Assembly: GCF_900250115.1 (NCBI RefSeq)
Contig: NZ_LT984803.1
Coordinates: 620,001 to 684,000 of the forward strand
Source: Cupriavidus taiwanensis
Lineage (GTDB): Bacteria > Pseudomonadota > Gammaproteobacteria > Burkholderiales > Burkholderiaceae
Direction: 5' to 3'
DNA length: 64,000 nucleotides
Within the stretch, counting starts at the first letter, position 1; each line of letters starts with the position of its first letter. This document shows positions 6,132 to 15,639 of this stretch, in pieces. The position numbers were made by a program, and so were the translations under genes. The notes under the pieces are model-generated. The model saw nothing but the letters and a program-made list of their open reading frames with translations, made no database searches and was not told the origin of the DNA.

Positions 6132-9020
6132 ATGAACGCCCGCAACGAGATTGATTTCGGCACGCCCGCCAGCCCCTCGACCGACATGGTCACCCTGGAG
6201 GTCGACGGCGTCAGCGTCACCGTGCCGGCCGGCACCTCGGTGATGCGCGCCGCGATGGAGGCGCAGATCGCCGTGCCCAAGCTGTGCGCCACCGACAGCC
6301 TGGAAGCGTTCGGCTCATGCCGGCTGTGCCTGGTCGAGATCGAGGGACGGCGCGGCTATCCGGCCTCGTGCACCACGCCGGTGGAAGCCGGCATGAAGGT
6401 GAAGACCCAGAGCGACAAGCTCGCCGACCTGCGCCGCGGCGTGATGGAGCTGTATATCTCCGACCACCCGCTCGATTGCCTGACCTGCCCCACCAACGGC
6501 AACTGCGAGCTGCAGGACATGGCCGGCGTGGTCGGCCTGCGCGAAGTGCGCTACCACGACGGCGGCCCGCAAGCCGCCTCGAGCGTGCCGACCGCCACGC
6601 ACACGCGGATGGAGAAGGACGAGTCCAATCCCTACTTCACCTACGACCCTTCCAAGTGCATCGTCTGCAACCGCTGCGTGCGCGCCTGCGAGGAAACCCA
6701 GGGCACCTTCGCGCTGACCATCAGCGGCCGCGGCTTCGAGTCGCGCGTATCGCCCGGCACCAGCCAGCCGTTCATGGAGTCGGACTGCGTCTCGTGCGGC
6801 GCCTGCGTGCAGGCCTGCCCGACCGCGACGCTGACCGAAACGTCCATCATCAAGCTGGGCCAGCCTTCGCACAGCACCGTGACCACCTGCGCCTATTGCG
6901 GCGTGGGCTGTTCGTTCAAGGCCGAGATGAAGGGCAATGAAGTGGTGCGCATGGTGCCGTACAAGGACGGCAAGGCCAACGAGGGCCACGCCTGCGTCAA
7001 GGGCCGCTTTGCCTGGGGCTACGCCACCCACAAGGACCGCATCCTCAAGCCGATGATCCGGGCGAAGATCACCGACCCGTGGCGCGAGGTGTCGTGGGAA
7101 GAGGCGATCGACTATGCCGCGTCGGAGTTCAAGCGCATCCAGGCACAGCACGGCAAGGACTCGATCGGCGGCATCGTCTCGTCGCGCTGCACCAACGAAG
7201 AGGGTTACCTGGTGCAGAAGCTGGTGCGCGCCGCGTTCGGCAACAACAACGTCGACACCTGCGCGCGCGTGTGTCATTCGCCGACCGGCTACGGGCTGAA
7301 GCAGACCCTGGGCGAATCGGCCGGCACGCAGACCTTCAAGTCGGTCGAGAAGGCCGACGTGATCATGGTGATCGGCGCCAACCCGACCGACGGCCACCCC
7401 GTGTTCGCCTCGCGCATGAAGAAGCGCCTGCGCGCCGGCGCAAAGCTGATCGTGGTCGACCCGCGCCGCATCGACCTGGTCGATTCGCCGCATATCCGCG
7501 CCGACTTCCACCTGCAGCTGCGCCCGGGCACCAACGTCGCCCTGGTGACCTCGCTGGCGCACGTGATCGTCACCGAAGGCCTGCTCAACGAAGCCTTTAT
7601 CGCGGAGCGCTGCGAGGACCGCGCGTTCGGACAGTGGCGCGACTTTGTCGCGCTGCCGGAGAACTCGCCCGAGGCCATGGAGAGCGTCACCGGCATCCCC
7701 GCCGACCAGCTGCGCGGCGCGGCGCGCCTGTACGCCACCGGCGGCAACGCGGCGATCTACTACGGCCTGGGCGTGACCGAGCACGCGCAAGGCTCGACCA
7801 CCGTGATGGGCATCGCCAACCTCGCCATGGCCACCGGCAATATCGGCCGGGAGGGCGTGGGCGTGAACCCGCTGCGCGGGCAGAACAACGTGCAGGGCTC
7901 GTGCGATATCGGCTCGTTCCCGCATGAGCTGCCGGGCTATCGCCATGTGTCGGACTCGACCGTGCGCGGCCTGTTCGAGGATGCCTGGAATGTCGAGATC
8001 AGCCCCGAGCCGGGCCTGCGCATCCCCAACATGTTCGAGGCGGCGCTGGCGGGCAGCTTCAAGGGCCTGTACTGCCAGGGCGAGGACATCGTGCAGTCGG
8101 ACCCGAACACGCAGCACGTGTCCGAGGCGCTGTCGTCGATGGAATGCATCGTGGTGCAGGACATCTTCCTGAACGAGACCGCCAAGTACGCGCACGTGTT
8201 CCTGCCGGGCTCGTCGTTCCTGGAGAAGGACGGCACCTTCACCAACGCCGAGCGCCGCATCTCGCGCGTGCGCAAGGTGATGCCGCCCAAGGCGCGCTAT
8301 GCCGACTGGGAGGCCACCATGCTGCTGGCCAACGCGCTCGGCTACCCGATGGACTACCAGCATCCGTCGGAGATCATGGACGAGATCGCGCGGCTGACGC
8401 CGACCTTCGCCGGCGTCAGCTACCAGCGCCTGGAACAGCTGGGCAGCATCCAGTGGCCGTGCAATGCCGACGCGCCGGAAGGCACGCCGACCATGCATAT
8501 CGATGCCTTCGTGCGCGGCAAGGGCAAGTTCATCATCACCAGGTACGTGCCCACCACCGAGAAGATCACGCGCGCCTTCCCGCTGATCCTGACCACCGGG
8601 CGCATCCTGTCGCAGTACAACGTCGGCGCGCAGACGCGGCGCACCGATAACGTCCACTGGCATGCCGAGGACCGGCTCGAGATCCACCCGCACGATGCCG
8701 AAGAGCGCGGCATCAAGGACGGCGACTGGGTCGGGGTGCAGAGCCGCGCCGGCGACACCGTGCTGCGCGCCATCGTCAGCGAGCGCATGCAGCCGGGCGT
8801 GGTCTACACCACCTTCCACTTTCCCGAGTCCGGCGCCAACGTGATCACCACCGACAACTCCGACTGGGCCACCAATTGCCCGGAGTACAAGGTCACCGCG
8901 GTGCAGGTGCTGCCGGTGGCGCAGCCGTCGGCATGGCAGCGCCAGTACCAGGACTTCAACGCCACGCAGCTGCGGCTGCTGGAGGCGGCCAGCGCCGATC
9001 CGGCGCAGGCCGCGGGCTGA
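6132..9020 (+). CDS. fdsA: NAD-dependent formate dehydrogenase alpha (catalytic, Mo-bisMGD) subunit, 962 aa
   Basis: Oxidises formate to CO2 at a molybdenum bis-MGD centre. The NuoG-like N-terminus carries a [2Fe-2S] site (CATDSLEAFGSCRLC...YPASC), a His-ligated cluster (DHPLDCLTCPTNGNCELQ) and two [4Fe-4S] motifs (CIVCNRCVRACEE, CVSCGACVQACPT). A further cluster CAYCGVGC opens the FDH domain. The Mo ligand is cysteine, not selenocysteine, in ARVCHSPTG (about residue 381). Length matches the soluble Cupriavidus enzyme. ATG 6132 follows a GGGAG site; an unusually long open frame upstream (from 4455) overlaps fdsB and is not coding. Cytoplasmic. Confidence 0.97.
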   Translation: MNARNEIDFGTPASPSTDMVTLEVDGVSVTVPAGTSVMRAAMEAQIAVPKLCATDSLEAFGSCRLCLVEIEGRRGYPASCTTPVEAGMKVKTQSDKLADLRRGVMELYISDHPLDCLTCPTNGNCELQDMAGVVGLREVRYHDGGPQAASSVPTATHTRMEKDESNPYFTYDPSKCIVCNRCVRACEETQGTFALTISGRGFESRVSPGTSQPFMESDCVSCGACVQACPTATLTETSIIKLGQPSHSTVTTCAYCGVGCSFKAEMKGNEVVRMVPYKDGKANEGHACVKGRFAWGYATHKDRILKPMIRAKITDPWREVSWEEAIDYAASEFKRIQAQHGKDSIGGIVSSRCTNEEGYLVQKLVRAAFGNNNVDTCARVCHSPTGYGLKQTLGESAGTQTFKSVEKADVIMVIGANPTDGHPVFASRMKKRLRAGAKLIVVDPRRIDLVDSPHIRADFHLQLRPGTNVALVTSLAHVIVTEGLLNEAFIAERCEDRAFGQWRDFVALPENSPEAMESVTGIPADQLRGAARLYATGGNAAIYYGLGVTEHAQGSTTVMGIANLAMATGNIGREGVGVNPLRGQNNVQGSCDIGSFPHELPGYRHVSDSTVRGLFEDAWNVEISPEPGLRIPNMFEAALAGSFKGLYCQGEDIVQSDPNTQHVSEALSSMECIVVQDIFLNETAKYAHVFLPGSSFLEKDGTFTNAERRISRVRKVMPPKARYADWEATMLLANALGYPMDYQHPSEIMDEIARLTPTFAGVSYQRLEQLGSIQWPCNADAPEGTPTMHIDAFVRGKGKFIITRYVPTTEKITRAFPLILTTGRILSQYNVGAQTRRTDNVHWHAEDRLEIHPHDAEERGIKDGDWVGVQSRAGDTVLRAIVSERMQPGVVYTTFHFPESGANVITTDNSDWATNCPEYKVTAVQVLPVAQPSAWQRQYQDFNATQLRLLEAASADPAQAAG

Positions 9021-9035
9021 GCGGAGGGCCATGCG

Positions 9036-9914
9036 ATGATGCGCTGCATGCAGTCGCCGGAGCGCGATCCGGCCGCGGCGGAGGACGCCGCAACCCCCAC
9101 CCACAGCACCTTCGCGGTCAACCGCTGGCGCGGTGGCGAGCTGATGCTGGGACCCGACGAGGTGGCCGAGGAGGTGCCGGTGGCGCTGGAGTACAACGGC
9201 ATCTCGCATGCGGTGATGCTGGCGACGCCGGCCGACCTGGAAGATTTCGCGCTCGGCTTCAGCCTCAGCGAGGGCATCGTCGGCGGCGCGCGCGAAGTCT
9301 ACGATATCGAGACCGACACCCGCGCGCACGGCATCGCCGTGCGGCTGGAGATCGCCTCGGCCGCCTTCATGCGGCTCAAGGACCGGCGCCGCACGCTGGC
9401 CGGCCGCACCGGCTGCGGGCTATGCGGCACCGAATCGCTGGAACAGGTGATGCGGGCCCCCGCGCCGGTGCAGAGCACGGCGAGCTTCCACACCGACGTG
9501 ATCCAGGCCGCCTTCGTCCAGTTGCAGCTGCGCCAGGCCCTGCAGCGCCATACCGGCGCGACCCACGCCGCCGCCTGGCTGCGCGCCGACGGCCATGTCT
9601 CGCTGGTGCGCGAGGACGTGGGCCGCCACAACGCGCTCGACAAGCTGGCCGGCGCGCTCGCGCGCAGCGGCGAGGACATCGCCACTGGCGCGGTGCTGGT
9701 CACCAGCCGGGCCAGCTACGAAATGGTGCTGAAGACCGCCGCCATCGGCGCCGGCGTGCTGGCGGCAGTGTCGGCGCCGACGGCGCTGGCGGTGCGGCTG
9801 GCCGGGCAAAGCAATGTCACGCTGGCCGGGTTCGTGCGCGCCGGCGCGCACGTGGTCTATGCCCATCCACAACGCCTGCAGCACGGCCTGCAGCACGAAG
9901 CGAGCCTCGCATGA
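9036..9914 (+). CDS. fdsC: FdsC, FdhD-family formate dehydrogenase maturation protein, 292 aa
   Basis: FdhD homologues deliver sulfur to, and bind, the bis-MGD cofactor before insertion into formate dehydrogenase. Key signs are the cysteine loop TGCGLCGTESL, the FdhD signatures LEYNGISHAVMLATPADLEDFALGFSLSEGI and VREDVGRHNALDKLAGAL, and the C-terminal TSRASYEMVLKTA...LAVRLAGQSNVTLAGFVR. There are tandem ATGs at 9036 and 9039 after GGAGGG. The stop overlaps the fdsD start by ATGA. In the fds system it acts as a cofactor chaperone for FdsA rather than as a subunit. Confidence 0.94.
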   Translation: MMRCMQSPERDPAAAEDAATPTHSTFAVNRWRGGELMLGPDEVAEEVPVALEYNGISHAVMLATPADLEDFALGFSLSEGIVGGAREVYDIETDTRAHGIAVRLEIASAAFMRLKDRRRTLAGRTGCGLCGTESLEQVMRAPAPVQSTASFHTDVIQAAFVQLQLRQALQRHTGATHAAAWLRADGHVSLVREDVGRHNALDKLAGALARSGEDIATGAVLVTSRASYEMVLKTAAIGAGVLAAVSAPTALAVRLAGQSNVTLAGFVRAGAHVVYAHPQRLQHGLQHEASLA

Positions 9915-10135
9915 ACGTCGAGAACCTGATCACCATGGCCAACCAGATCGGCAGCTTCTTCGAGGCGATGCCCGATCGCGACGAGGCGGTCTCCGATATC
10001 GCCGGGCATATCAAGCGCTTCTGGGAGCCGCGCATGCGCAGGGCGTTGCTGGGGCATGTCGACAGCGAATCCGGCATCGGGCTGGATGCGATCGTGCAGG
10101 AGGCGCTGGCGCGGCACCGGAGCGTGCTGGAATAG
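9911..10135 (+). CDS. fdsD: NAD-dependent formate dehydrogenase delta subunit, 74 aa
   Basis: Small helical protein (MNVENLITMANQIGSFFEAMPDRDEAVSDI, then IKRFWEPRMRRALLGHV) that is diagnostic of FdsD/FdhD-delta, which supports assembly or stability of the soluble formate dehydrogenase. It overlaps fdsC by four bases and is the last gene of the operon. No obvious terminator hairpin follows before the convergent DUF899 gene 40 bases on. Confidence 0.93.
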   Translation: MNVENLITMANQIGSFFEAMPDRDEAVSDIAGHIKRFWEPRMRRALLGHVDSESGIGLDAIVQEALARHRSVLE

Positions 10136-10174
10136 CGAGGCCTGGCAGCGACCGACAACCGCCAGCGCCGGGCG

Positions 10175-10891
10175 TCAGCTGTTGCCGCTGCTGCCGTATT
10201 CCAGCTGCGGATACCAGTCGCCACCGCGGCCTTCCGGAGTGGTATCCAGCAGCGTCCAGAGCGGGTCGAGGTCCGGCGCGCCGCGCGGGTCCTGTCCGGG
10301 GTCCGACGTGAGGGCGTACATCTCGCCGCTCCAGAAGTGCCGGATCTTGCCGTCGCGGCGCGTGAAGACCGAGTAGCCGGGCACGTCGGCGTCTTCCGGG
10401 CTGACATAGTCGCGCGTGAAGGCGCCGTCGACGTCGGCATAGACCTTGAGCTTCGTCCAGCCGCGCTCTTGCTTCGCCTGCAGCAAGCGCTCGACCGGCG
10501 AGCGGGCGATCATCGCCAGCGCCACGCGCTGCTCGATATCCGGCACCTTGTGGTCCCACGATGCCATCACCGAGGTGCACATCGGGCAAGGCCGTTCGCG
10601 CTGCGGCCCGAACATGTAGCTGTAGACGACCAGGGTGTCCTTGTCGCCGAACAGGTCTTCCAGCGTCACGGGACCGTGTTCGCCCTGGAAGGTATAGCGC
10701 CTGGTGACTTCGCCGCCGGGCGGCAACTGGCGGCGTTGCGCGGCGACGCGTTCGATATGCCGCCGCAGTTCGATCTCTTCGGCCAGCAGCGCATTGCGGG
10801 CCTTGCGGTACTCGGCACTTTCGTTGGGGAAATGAACCGGATTGCGTTGCGCCAGTTCCGTAGCCGGGGTGAGTGTTGACGTGGCTTCCAT
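10175..10891 (-). CDS. DUF899 family thioredoxin-like protein, 238 aa
   Basis: Matches the DUF899 family of predicted thioredoxin-fold proteins. The N-terminal helix (SAEYRKARNALLAEEIELRRHIERVAAQRR) and the phrases YTFQGEHGPVTLEDLFGDKDTLVVYSYMFG and CPMCTSVMASWDHKVPDIEQR are characteristic. The CPMC motif could be redox active. Function is not established for the family. ATG 10891 is preceded by a strong AAGGAGGG; the frame continues upstream to 10984 but with no second site. Convergent with fdsD but not obviously related to it. Confidence 0.88.
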   Translation of the reverse strand: MEATSTLTPATELAQRNPVHFPNESAEYRKARNALLAEEIELRRHIERVAAQRRQLPPGGEVTRRYTFQGEHGPVTLEDLFGDKDTLVVYSYMFGPQRERPCPMCTSVMASWDHKVPDIEQRVALAMIARSPVERLLQAKQERGWTKLKVYADVDGAFTRDYVSPEDADVPGYSVFTRRDGKIRHFWSGEMYALTSDPGQDPRGAPDLDPLWTLLDTTPEGRGGDWYPQLEYGSSGNS

Positions 10892-11036
10892 GTCGGCCCT
10901 CCTTGTCAGGCTAGCTCTCGGAATCGCCATGCCAGGTGCGCTGCCCGCCACCAGGCGTGGCCCACGGATGGCATGGCCCGTCATGGTTGGTGCCCGCCCG
11001 GCAGGGAATCGTTCCCGCGCGCGAGGTCCCGGGGCG

Positions 11037-11732
11037 TCACTTCAGGCGCAAAGGCTCCAGCAGGGCGCCGTCATACTCGCCGCGCGAGATCCGCCCCAGC
11101 TCCAGCATGCGTTGCAGGATATACACCTGCCGCTGGCGCGCGCGCCGGGGATTGGCCACCGGGTTGTTCGCCGAGGGCGCCTTGGGCAGGCCCGCCAGCA
11201 TCGCGCACTCGGCCAGCGTCAGCTGGTCCAGCCGCTTGCCGAAGTAAGTCTGGGCGGCATCGGCAAAGCCATAGGCGCCCTGTCCCAGGTAGATCTTGTT
11301 CAGGTACAGCTCGAGGATCTCGTCCTTGCCGAGGGCCTTTTCGATCCGATAGGACAGCAGCACCTCGTACAGCTTGCGCGTGTAGGTCTTCTCGCGCGAC
11401 AGGTAGAAATTGCGCGCCACCTGCATGGTGATGGTCGACGCCCCCTGCGACAGCTCATCCGACAGGTTGGCGACGCCCGCGCGGATGACGCCGACGTAGT
11501 CGATGCCGTCATGCAGGTAGAAGCGTTCGTCCTCGATCGCCACCACCGCTTCGGTCAGCGGACGCGGCATCTTGCCGATGGGCACGTAGTCCGGCGTGTC
11601 GCGGAAGGCGGTAAGCGCGTCGAGCGACGGCAGCTGCCGGTTGGCGGCGAGGATGGCGATGGCGGCCAGCAGCGCGCCGCCGATCGCGGCGAGCAGCAGC
11701 AGCTTGAGCAGGGGGGAGCAGAGGCGTTTCAT
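11037..11732 (-). CDS. Stand-alone GT51 peptidoglycan glycosyltransferase, 231 aa
   Basis: One N-terminal transmembrane segment (residues 8-30, LLKLLLLAAIGGALLAAIAILAA) anchors a periplasmic GT51 domain that would polymerise lipid II into glycan strands. Family motifs are all present: VAIEDERFYLHDGID with the catalytic Glu, QGASTITMQVARN, KLYEVLLSYRIEKALGKDEILELYLNKIYLG and AECAMLAGLPKAPS. The sequence resembles the PBP1A type more than classical MtgA but stops just after the GT domain, so there is no transpeptidase. Possible names are MtgA-like or truncated MrcA. It sits alone between unrelated genes. Confidence 0.88.
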   Translation of the reverse strand: MKRLCSPLLKLLLLAAIGGALLAAIAILAANRQLPSLDALTAFRDTPDYVPIGKMPRPLTEAVVAIEDERFYLHDGIDYVGVIRAGVANLSDELSQGASTITMQVARNFYLSREKTYTRKLYEVLLSYRIEKALGKDEILELYLNKIYLGQGAYGFADAAQTYFGKRLDQLTLAECAMLAGLPKAPSANNPVANPRRARQRQVYILQRMLELGRISRGEYDGALLEPLRLK

Positions 11733-11783
11733 GGCGCGTATTGTGCCAGCCGCCGCGCCGCCGGCGCGAGCCTGCGGGTTTGC

Positions 11784-13307
11784 TTACACCCAGCCCAGCC
11801 AGCGCCAGTAGGTCGCGGCGAACAGCAGCATCATGGCGTAGCCGATGATCGTGACCGGGATGCCGATGCGCGCGAACTGGCGCCCGTTGAAGGTCTCGGT
11901 GCCCAGGCACACCATGTTCTGCGGCGCGTTGATCGGCAGGATAAAGCCGAAGCTGACGGTAAAGCCGAGCAGCATGGTGATGCCGACGCGGTTGATATCG
12001 CCGGGCAGGGTCTGCAGCACCGAGATCAGGATCGGCAGCAGCGCCGCGGTCAGCGCGGTGGCGCTGGCGAAGCCCAGGTGGATCAGGATCAGGAAGGCCG
12101 CCAGGATCGCGAACGCCAGCAGCGCGCCATGCGCCGCCAGGCCCGAATGCGCAACCACGAACTGGCCCAGCCACTGCCCGGCCTGGGTCGACAGCAGCGC
12201 GGTGCCCAGGCTGATGCCGACCCCGAACACGATCAGCGTGCCCCACGGCGTGCGCTGCTGCATGGTCTTCCAGTCCATCACGCCGATGCGCGGCAGCATC
12301 AGGATCACCAGCCCGACGAAGGTCACGGTGGCGGTGTCAAAGCTGTGCAGCTTGCCTTCGGTGGCCCAGCACAGCAGCAGGCCCAGCGACACCGCCGCCA
12401 GCCGCTTCTGCGGGCCGCTCATCGGGCCGAGCGCGGACAGTTCGCGCTGCACCGCCTCCTTGCCGCCGGGAACGGCCTCGGTCTCGGCCGGCAGCAGCCA
12501 GCGCACCAGGACATAGAGCACCACCGACATCGCCACTGCCCAGGGCGCGCCCGCGATCAGCCATTGCAGCCAGGTGATGCGCTCGCCCAGCAGCTTGTCC
12601 ATGAAGCCGACCGTCAACAGGTTCTGCGCGGCGGCGGTCTGGATGCCGACGTTCCAGATGCTGGTGGCCTGCGCCACCGTGATCATGATGCCGGCGGCGA
12701 TATTGGATTTCTTGTCGACCCCGAACGCGGCGATCACGCCCATCATGATCGGCACCACGCAGGCGCTGCGCGCGGTGGCGCTCGGCACCACCAGGCTCAG
12801 CGCGATGGTGACCGCGATGGTGCCAATCAGGATGCGGCGCGTGCTGGTGCCGATCGCCGACAGCGTCACCAGGGCGATGCGCCGGTCGAGCCCGGTGACG
12901 GTCATCGCCGCGGAAATGAACAGCGCCGCCGCGACCAGCGCCAGCGCGGTATTGGAGAATCCAGCCAGCGCCATGCCCAGCGCCTTCGAGGTGCCGTACT
13001 GCACCGAGGGGTCGTTCACGGTCGGGGCAAAGCCGATCAGCCCGGCCATCAGCGAGGTGATCATGATGGCGCTGGCTTCGTACGACACCGCCTCGGTGAT
13101 CCACACCACGATGGCGAACGCCAGGATCGCCAGCATGCGCTGGCCGGCAATGGTGAGCCCGTCGGGCTGCGGCATCGCCAGCACCGCGATCAGCGCGGCG
13201 GCGGCCGCGAACAGGCCCCAGTGCAGGGTCAGCCTGGGTGCGGCCGCGGGTGTGGCCGCGGCCGGGGCGGCGGGGGCGGGCGGCTGGGAGGCGGGAAGTT
13301 CTGGCAT
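11784..13307 (-). CDS. DASS-family anion (dicarboxylate/sulfate) transporter, 507 aa
   Basis: Inner-membrane symporter with about a dozen hydrophobic segments. Family signs are ITEAVSYEASAIMITSLMAGLIG, the SNTALALVAAALFISAAM segment, the VVPSATARSACVVPIMMGV signature and SFGFILPINAPQNMVCLGTETF near the C-terminus. The first 30 residues are Ala/Pro rich and probably cytoplasmic. ATG 13307 is preferred over 13316 because AAGGA sits nine bases upstream of it. Substrate (succinate-like acids, sulfate or another anion) cannot be read from sequence; there is no metabolic gene in the same operon. Confidence 0.85.
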   Translation of the reverse strand: MPELPASQPPAPAAPAAATPAAAPRLTLHWGLFAAAAALIAVLAMPQPDGLTIAGQRMLAILAFAIVVWITEAVSYEASAIMITSLMAGLIGFAPTVNDPSVQYGTSKALGMALAGFSNTALALVAAALFISAAMTVTGLDRRIALVTLSAIGTSTRRILIGTIAVTIALSLVVPSATARSACVVPIMMGVIAAFGVDKKSNIAAGIMITVAQATSIWNVGIQTAAAQNLLTVGFMDKLLGERITWLQWLIAGAPWAVAMSVVLYVLVRWLLPAETEAVPGGKEAVQRELSALGPMSGPQKRLAAVSLGLLLCWATEGKLHSFDTATVTFVGLVILMLPRIGVMDWKTMQQRTPWGTLIVFGVGISLGTALLSTQAGQWLGQFVVAHSGLAAHGALLAFAILAAFLILIHLGFASATALTAALLPILISVLQTLPGDINRVGITMLLGFTVSFGFILPINAPQNMVCLGTETFNGRQFARIGIPVTIIGYAMMLLFAATYWRWLGWV

Positions 13308-13571
13308 TGCCGACATTCCTTGTAGTTCGACCTGCCTGAAATTTTCCGGCGCGCGGCGGGCGATGTCGAGGACCGGGCCGGGATAGTTACGCCCGTCATG
13401 CCCAAGATCAAGGCGAGGGCAGATCGCTGGATTCTCTGGCCACCGCATGCGTCATACCAGTGACAGGCTCGTGATACAAGGCGTGGGCGGCAGTTCGCAT
13501 GATCCGACACCGCGCCGCGCCGGGGCGCGTGATGCACGAGCCGGAGTGATCTGAAATAATTGGAGCTGACC

Positions 13572-13817
13572 ATGAAGGTTTTGGTACGCGGTCTCAAGGC
13601 CGGGCTGGACCCGGCGGCGCTGCGCAAGGCGCTGGCACGGTATGCGAAGATCCGTTCGGTGGAGCTGGTCGAGGCAGGCGACCCCAGGCATCCCTGGGCC
13701 TGGGTCGATATCGATGCCAGCCCGCTGGCGGTATGGAAGCTGGTGGCGCGGCTGGACCGGCGCTATATCGCCGGCTGCCACCTGCACTGGCATGTGCCGG
13801 CGTACCGCGCGCGCTGA
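13572..13817 (+). CDS. Small RRM-like protein, 81 aa
   Basis: KVLVRGLKAGLDPAALRKALARYAKIRSVELVEAGDPRHPWAWVDIDAS has the beta-alpha-beta pattern of an RNA-recognition-motif fold, although the aromatic RNP residues are not obvious. ATG 13572 has GGAG seven bases upstream. The gene is followed 51 bases later by the phosphatase and could be cotranscribed with it. RNA binding is only suggested by the fold-like pattern. Confidence 0.6.
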   Translation: MKVLVRGLKAGLDPAALRKALARYAKIRSVELVEAGDPRHPWAWVDIDASPLAVWKLVARLDRRYIAGCHLHWHVPAYRAR

Positions 13818-13868
13818 AACGCCCGCACCGGTACCGGCGCGCCTGGCAACGACAATCTGGAACGAACA

Positions 13869-14693
13869 ATGCTCAAGTGGCTTCAACGCGCGGCCTGTCC
13901 GCATGCCCTCGCGGCCATGCCGCCAACCCCGGCGGCGACCGGCGCCGCGCCGGACCTGCAAGACCTGGTGTTCGAGCGCATCAGCAACGCGCGCGACCTG
14001 GGCGGACTGGTGGGCGCGGAAGGGCGCCGCGTGCGCTGCGGCCGCCTCTACCGCAGCGGCAATCCGGCGCTGGCAAGCGCCGCCGACCTGCAGCGGCTGC
14101 AGGCGCTCGGCCTCGACATGGTGGTGGATTTCCGCTCGCCCGGCGAGAAGTCGCCGGGCGAAGCGGCCTTCGGCCAGCGCTTCCGCTGGCAGGCGGTGCC
14201 GGTGCTGGAAGGCAGCATGGCGATGGATGTGCTGATGCCGCGCCTGCGCGCCAGCACGCCGGCGCAGATGGATGCCTTCATGCTCGAGGTGTACCGCGAT
14301 TTCCCGGTGCGCTACCGCGCCGCCTTCGGTGGCTTCATGCAGACCGTGCAGGGCGGCCAGACCCTGCTGTTCCACTGCACCGCGGGCAAGGACCGCACCG
14401 GCTTTGCCGCGCTGCTGTTGCTGGCCGCGCTGGGCGTCGGCCAGGACGACATCCTGGCCAACTACCTGGAATCGAACCAGCGCAACGCGCAGTTCAATGC
14501 GGCCGCGCTGGCGCAGATGGCCGGGCTTGGCATCGATGCCGCGGTGATGATGCCGCTGCTGGAAGTCCGCGCCAGCTATCTCGACGCGTCGATGCAGGCC
14601 ATCGACGCGGGCTGGGGCAGCGTCGGCAACTACCTGCGCGATGCGCTGCAGGTCGATGTCGCGCAGCTGCGCGCGCACTACCTGGCCGGCTGA
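13869..14693 (+). CDS. Tyrosine-protein phosphatase family protein, 274 aa
   Basis: Cysteine-dependent phosphatase with the CX5R loop HCTAGKDRTGFAALL at about residues 168-182. The N-terminal part has SNARDLGGLVGAEGRRVRCGRLYRSGNPALAS and DMVVDFRSPGEKSPGE, the hallmark of the bacterial PTP-like (DUF1593/LipA-type) phosphatases. These act on phosphotyrosine or phosphoinositides. No signal peptide or membrane segment. Upstream is the RRM-like gene; modE follows 102 bases later. Physiological substrate unknown. Confidence 0.88.
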   Translation: MLKWLQRAACPHALAAMPPTPAATGAAPDLQDLVFERISNARDLGGLVGAEGRRVRCGRLYRSGNPALASAADLQRLQALGLDMVVDFRSPGEKSPGEAAFGQRFRWQAVPVLEGSMAMDVLMPRLRASTPAQMDAFMLEVYRDFPVRYRAAFGGFMQTVQGGQTLLFHCTAGKDRTGFAALLLLAALGVGQDDILANYLESNQRNAQFNAAALAQMAGLGIDAAVMMPLLEVRASYLDASMQAIDAGWGSVGNYLRDALQVDVAQLRAHYLAG

Positions 14694-14795
14694 GCCGCGG
14701 ACTCACAGGCGGTGGCGCGCGCGATCCCGCAATCGGATTACCATAACCCCGTTTCAGACCTTATTGAGGTGCCGGCCAGCGGCGCCCGACCGCCA

Positions 14796-15590
14796 ATGCT
14801 TGAACTCCAGGGAGCCATCTGGTTCCGCTCCGGCTCGCAGGACTGGGGCGGCAAGGACCGCATCGCGCTGCTCGCCGCCATCGGCGAGCACGGCTCGATC
14901 ACGGCCGCCGCGCGCGCCGTCGGCATCAGCTACAAGGCGGCGTGGGACGCCATCGATGCGATGAACAACAGTGCCGGCGAGGCGCTGGTGGTGCGCGCCG
15001 CCGGCGGCAAGGGCGGCGGCGGCACGCGCCTCACCGCGCGCGGCGAACAGCTGATCCGCACCTATCGCGCGCTCGAAGACGAGCACCGGCGCTTTGTCGC
15101 GCAGCTGTCGCGGCTGGGCGAGGGCGTGGCCGACGATATCCACCTGATGAGGCGAATGATGATCAAGACCAGTGCGCGCAACAAGCTGTTCGGACGAGTG
15201 GCCAGCGTCAAGGGCGGCGCGGTCAACGACGAGGTGGTGCTGGAGCTGGCCGGCGGGCAGCGCATCGTCGCCACCATCACGCACGAGAGTGTCGAGACGC
15301 TGGAACTGGCCGAGGGCGTGGAGGCGTTTGCGCTGATCAAGGCGTCGTCGGTGCTGGTGGGGCTGCCGGAACCGGGCATGCGGCTGTCGGCGCGCAACCA
15401 GCTGGCGGGCGTGGTGGCGCGCGTGATGCCCGGCGCGGTGAACGCCGAGGTGGTGATCGAACTCGACGGCGGCGGCACGGTGGCGGCCATCGTCACCAAC
15501 GGCAGCGTCGAGGCGCTGGGGCTGCAGGCCGGCGTGGCCGCGGTGGCGGTGTTCAAGGCCTCGAGCGTGATCCTCGGCGTGGTGGGGTAG
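14796..15590 (+). CDS. modE: ModE molybdate-responsive transcription regulator, 264 aa
   Basis: Winged HTH (residues 15-110: DRIALLAAIGEHGSITAAARAVGISYKAAWDAIDAMNN, with the GGKGGGGTRLT wing) followed by two tandem Mop domains (TSARNKLFGRVASVKGGAVNDEVVLEL and LSARNQLAGVVARVMPGAVNAEVVIEL). These bind molybdate, after which the dimer represses the transporter genes. A matching operator lies before modA. ATG 14796 gives the usual N-terminus; GTG 14712 would add 28 residues without family support. Neither has a strong ribosome site, so the start is uncertain. Confidence 0.93.
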   Translation: MLELQGAIWFRSGSQDWGGKDRIALLAAIGEHGSITAAARAVGISYKAAWDAIDAMNNSAGEALVVRAAGGKGGGGTRLTARGEQLIRTYRALEDEHRRFVAQLSRLGEGVADDIHLMRRMMIKTSARNKLFGRVASVKGGAVNDEVVLELAGGQRIVATITHESVETLELAEGVEAFALIKASSVLVGLPEPGMRLSARNQLAGVVARVMPGAVNAEVVIELDGGGTVAAIVTNGSVEALGLQAGVAAVAVFKASSVILGVVG

Positions 15591-15639
15591 ACCCTGCGTG
15601 CAATAATAGCCGCCCCAAAAGCATGTCGTTCCTCCCGCA

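Noticed and set aside
6315..9329. 1004-codon open frame on the minus strand
   Set aside because: Antisense of fdsA; its His/Arg/Gly-biased composition and lack of any start signal mark it as a shadow.
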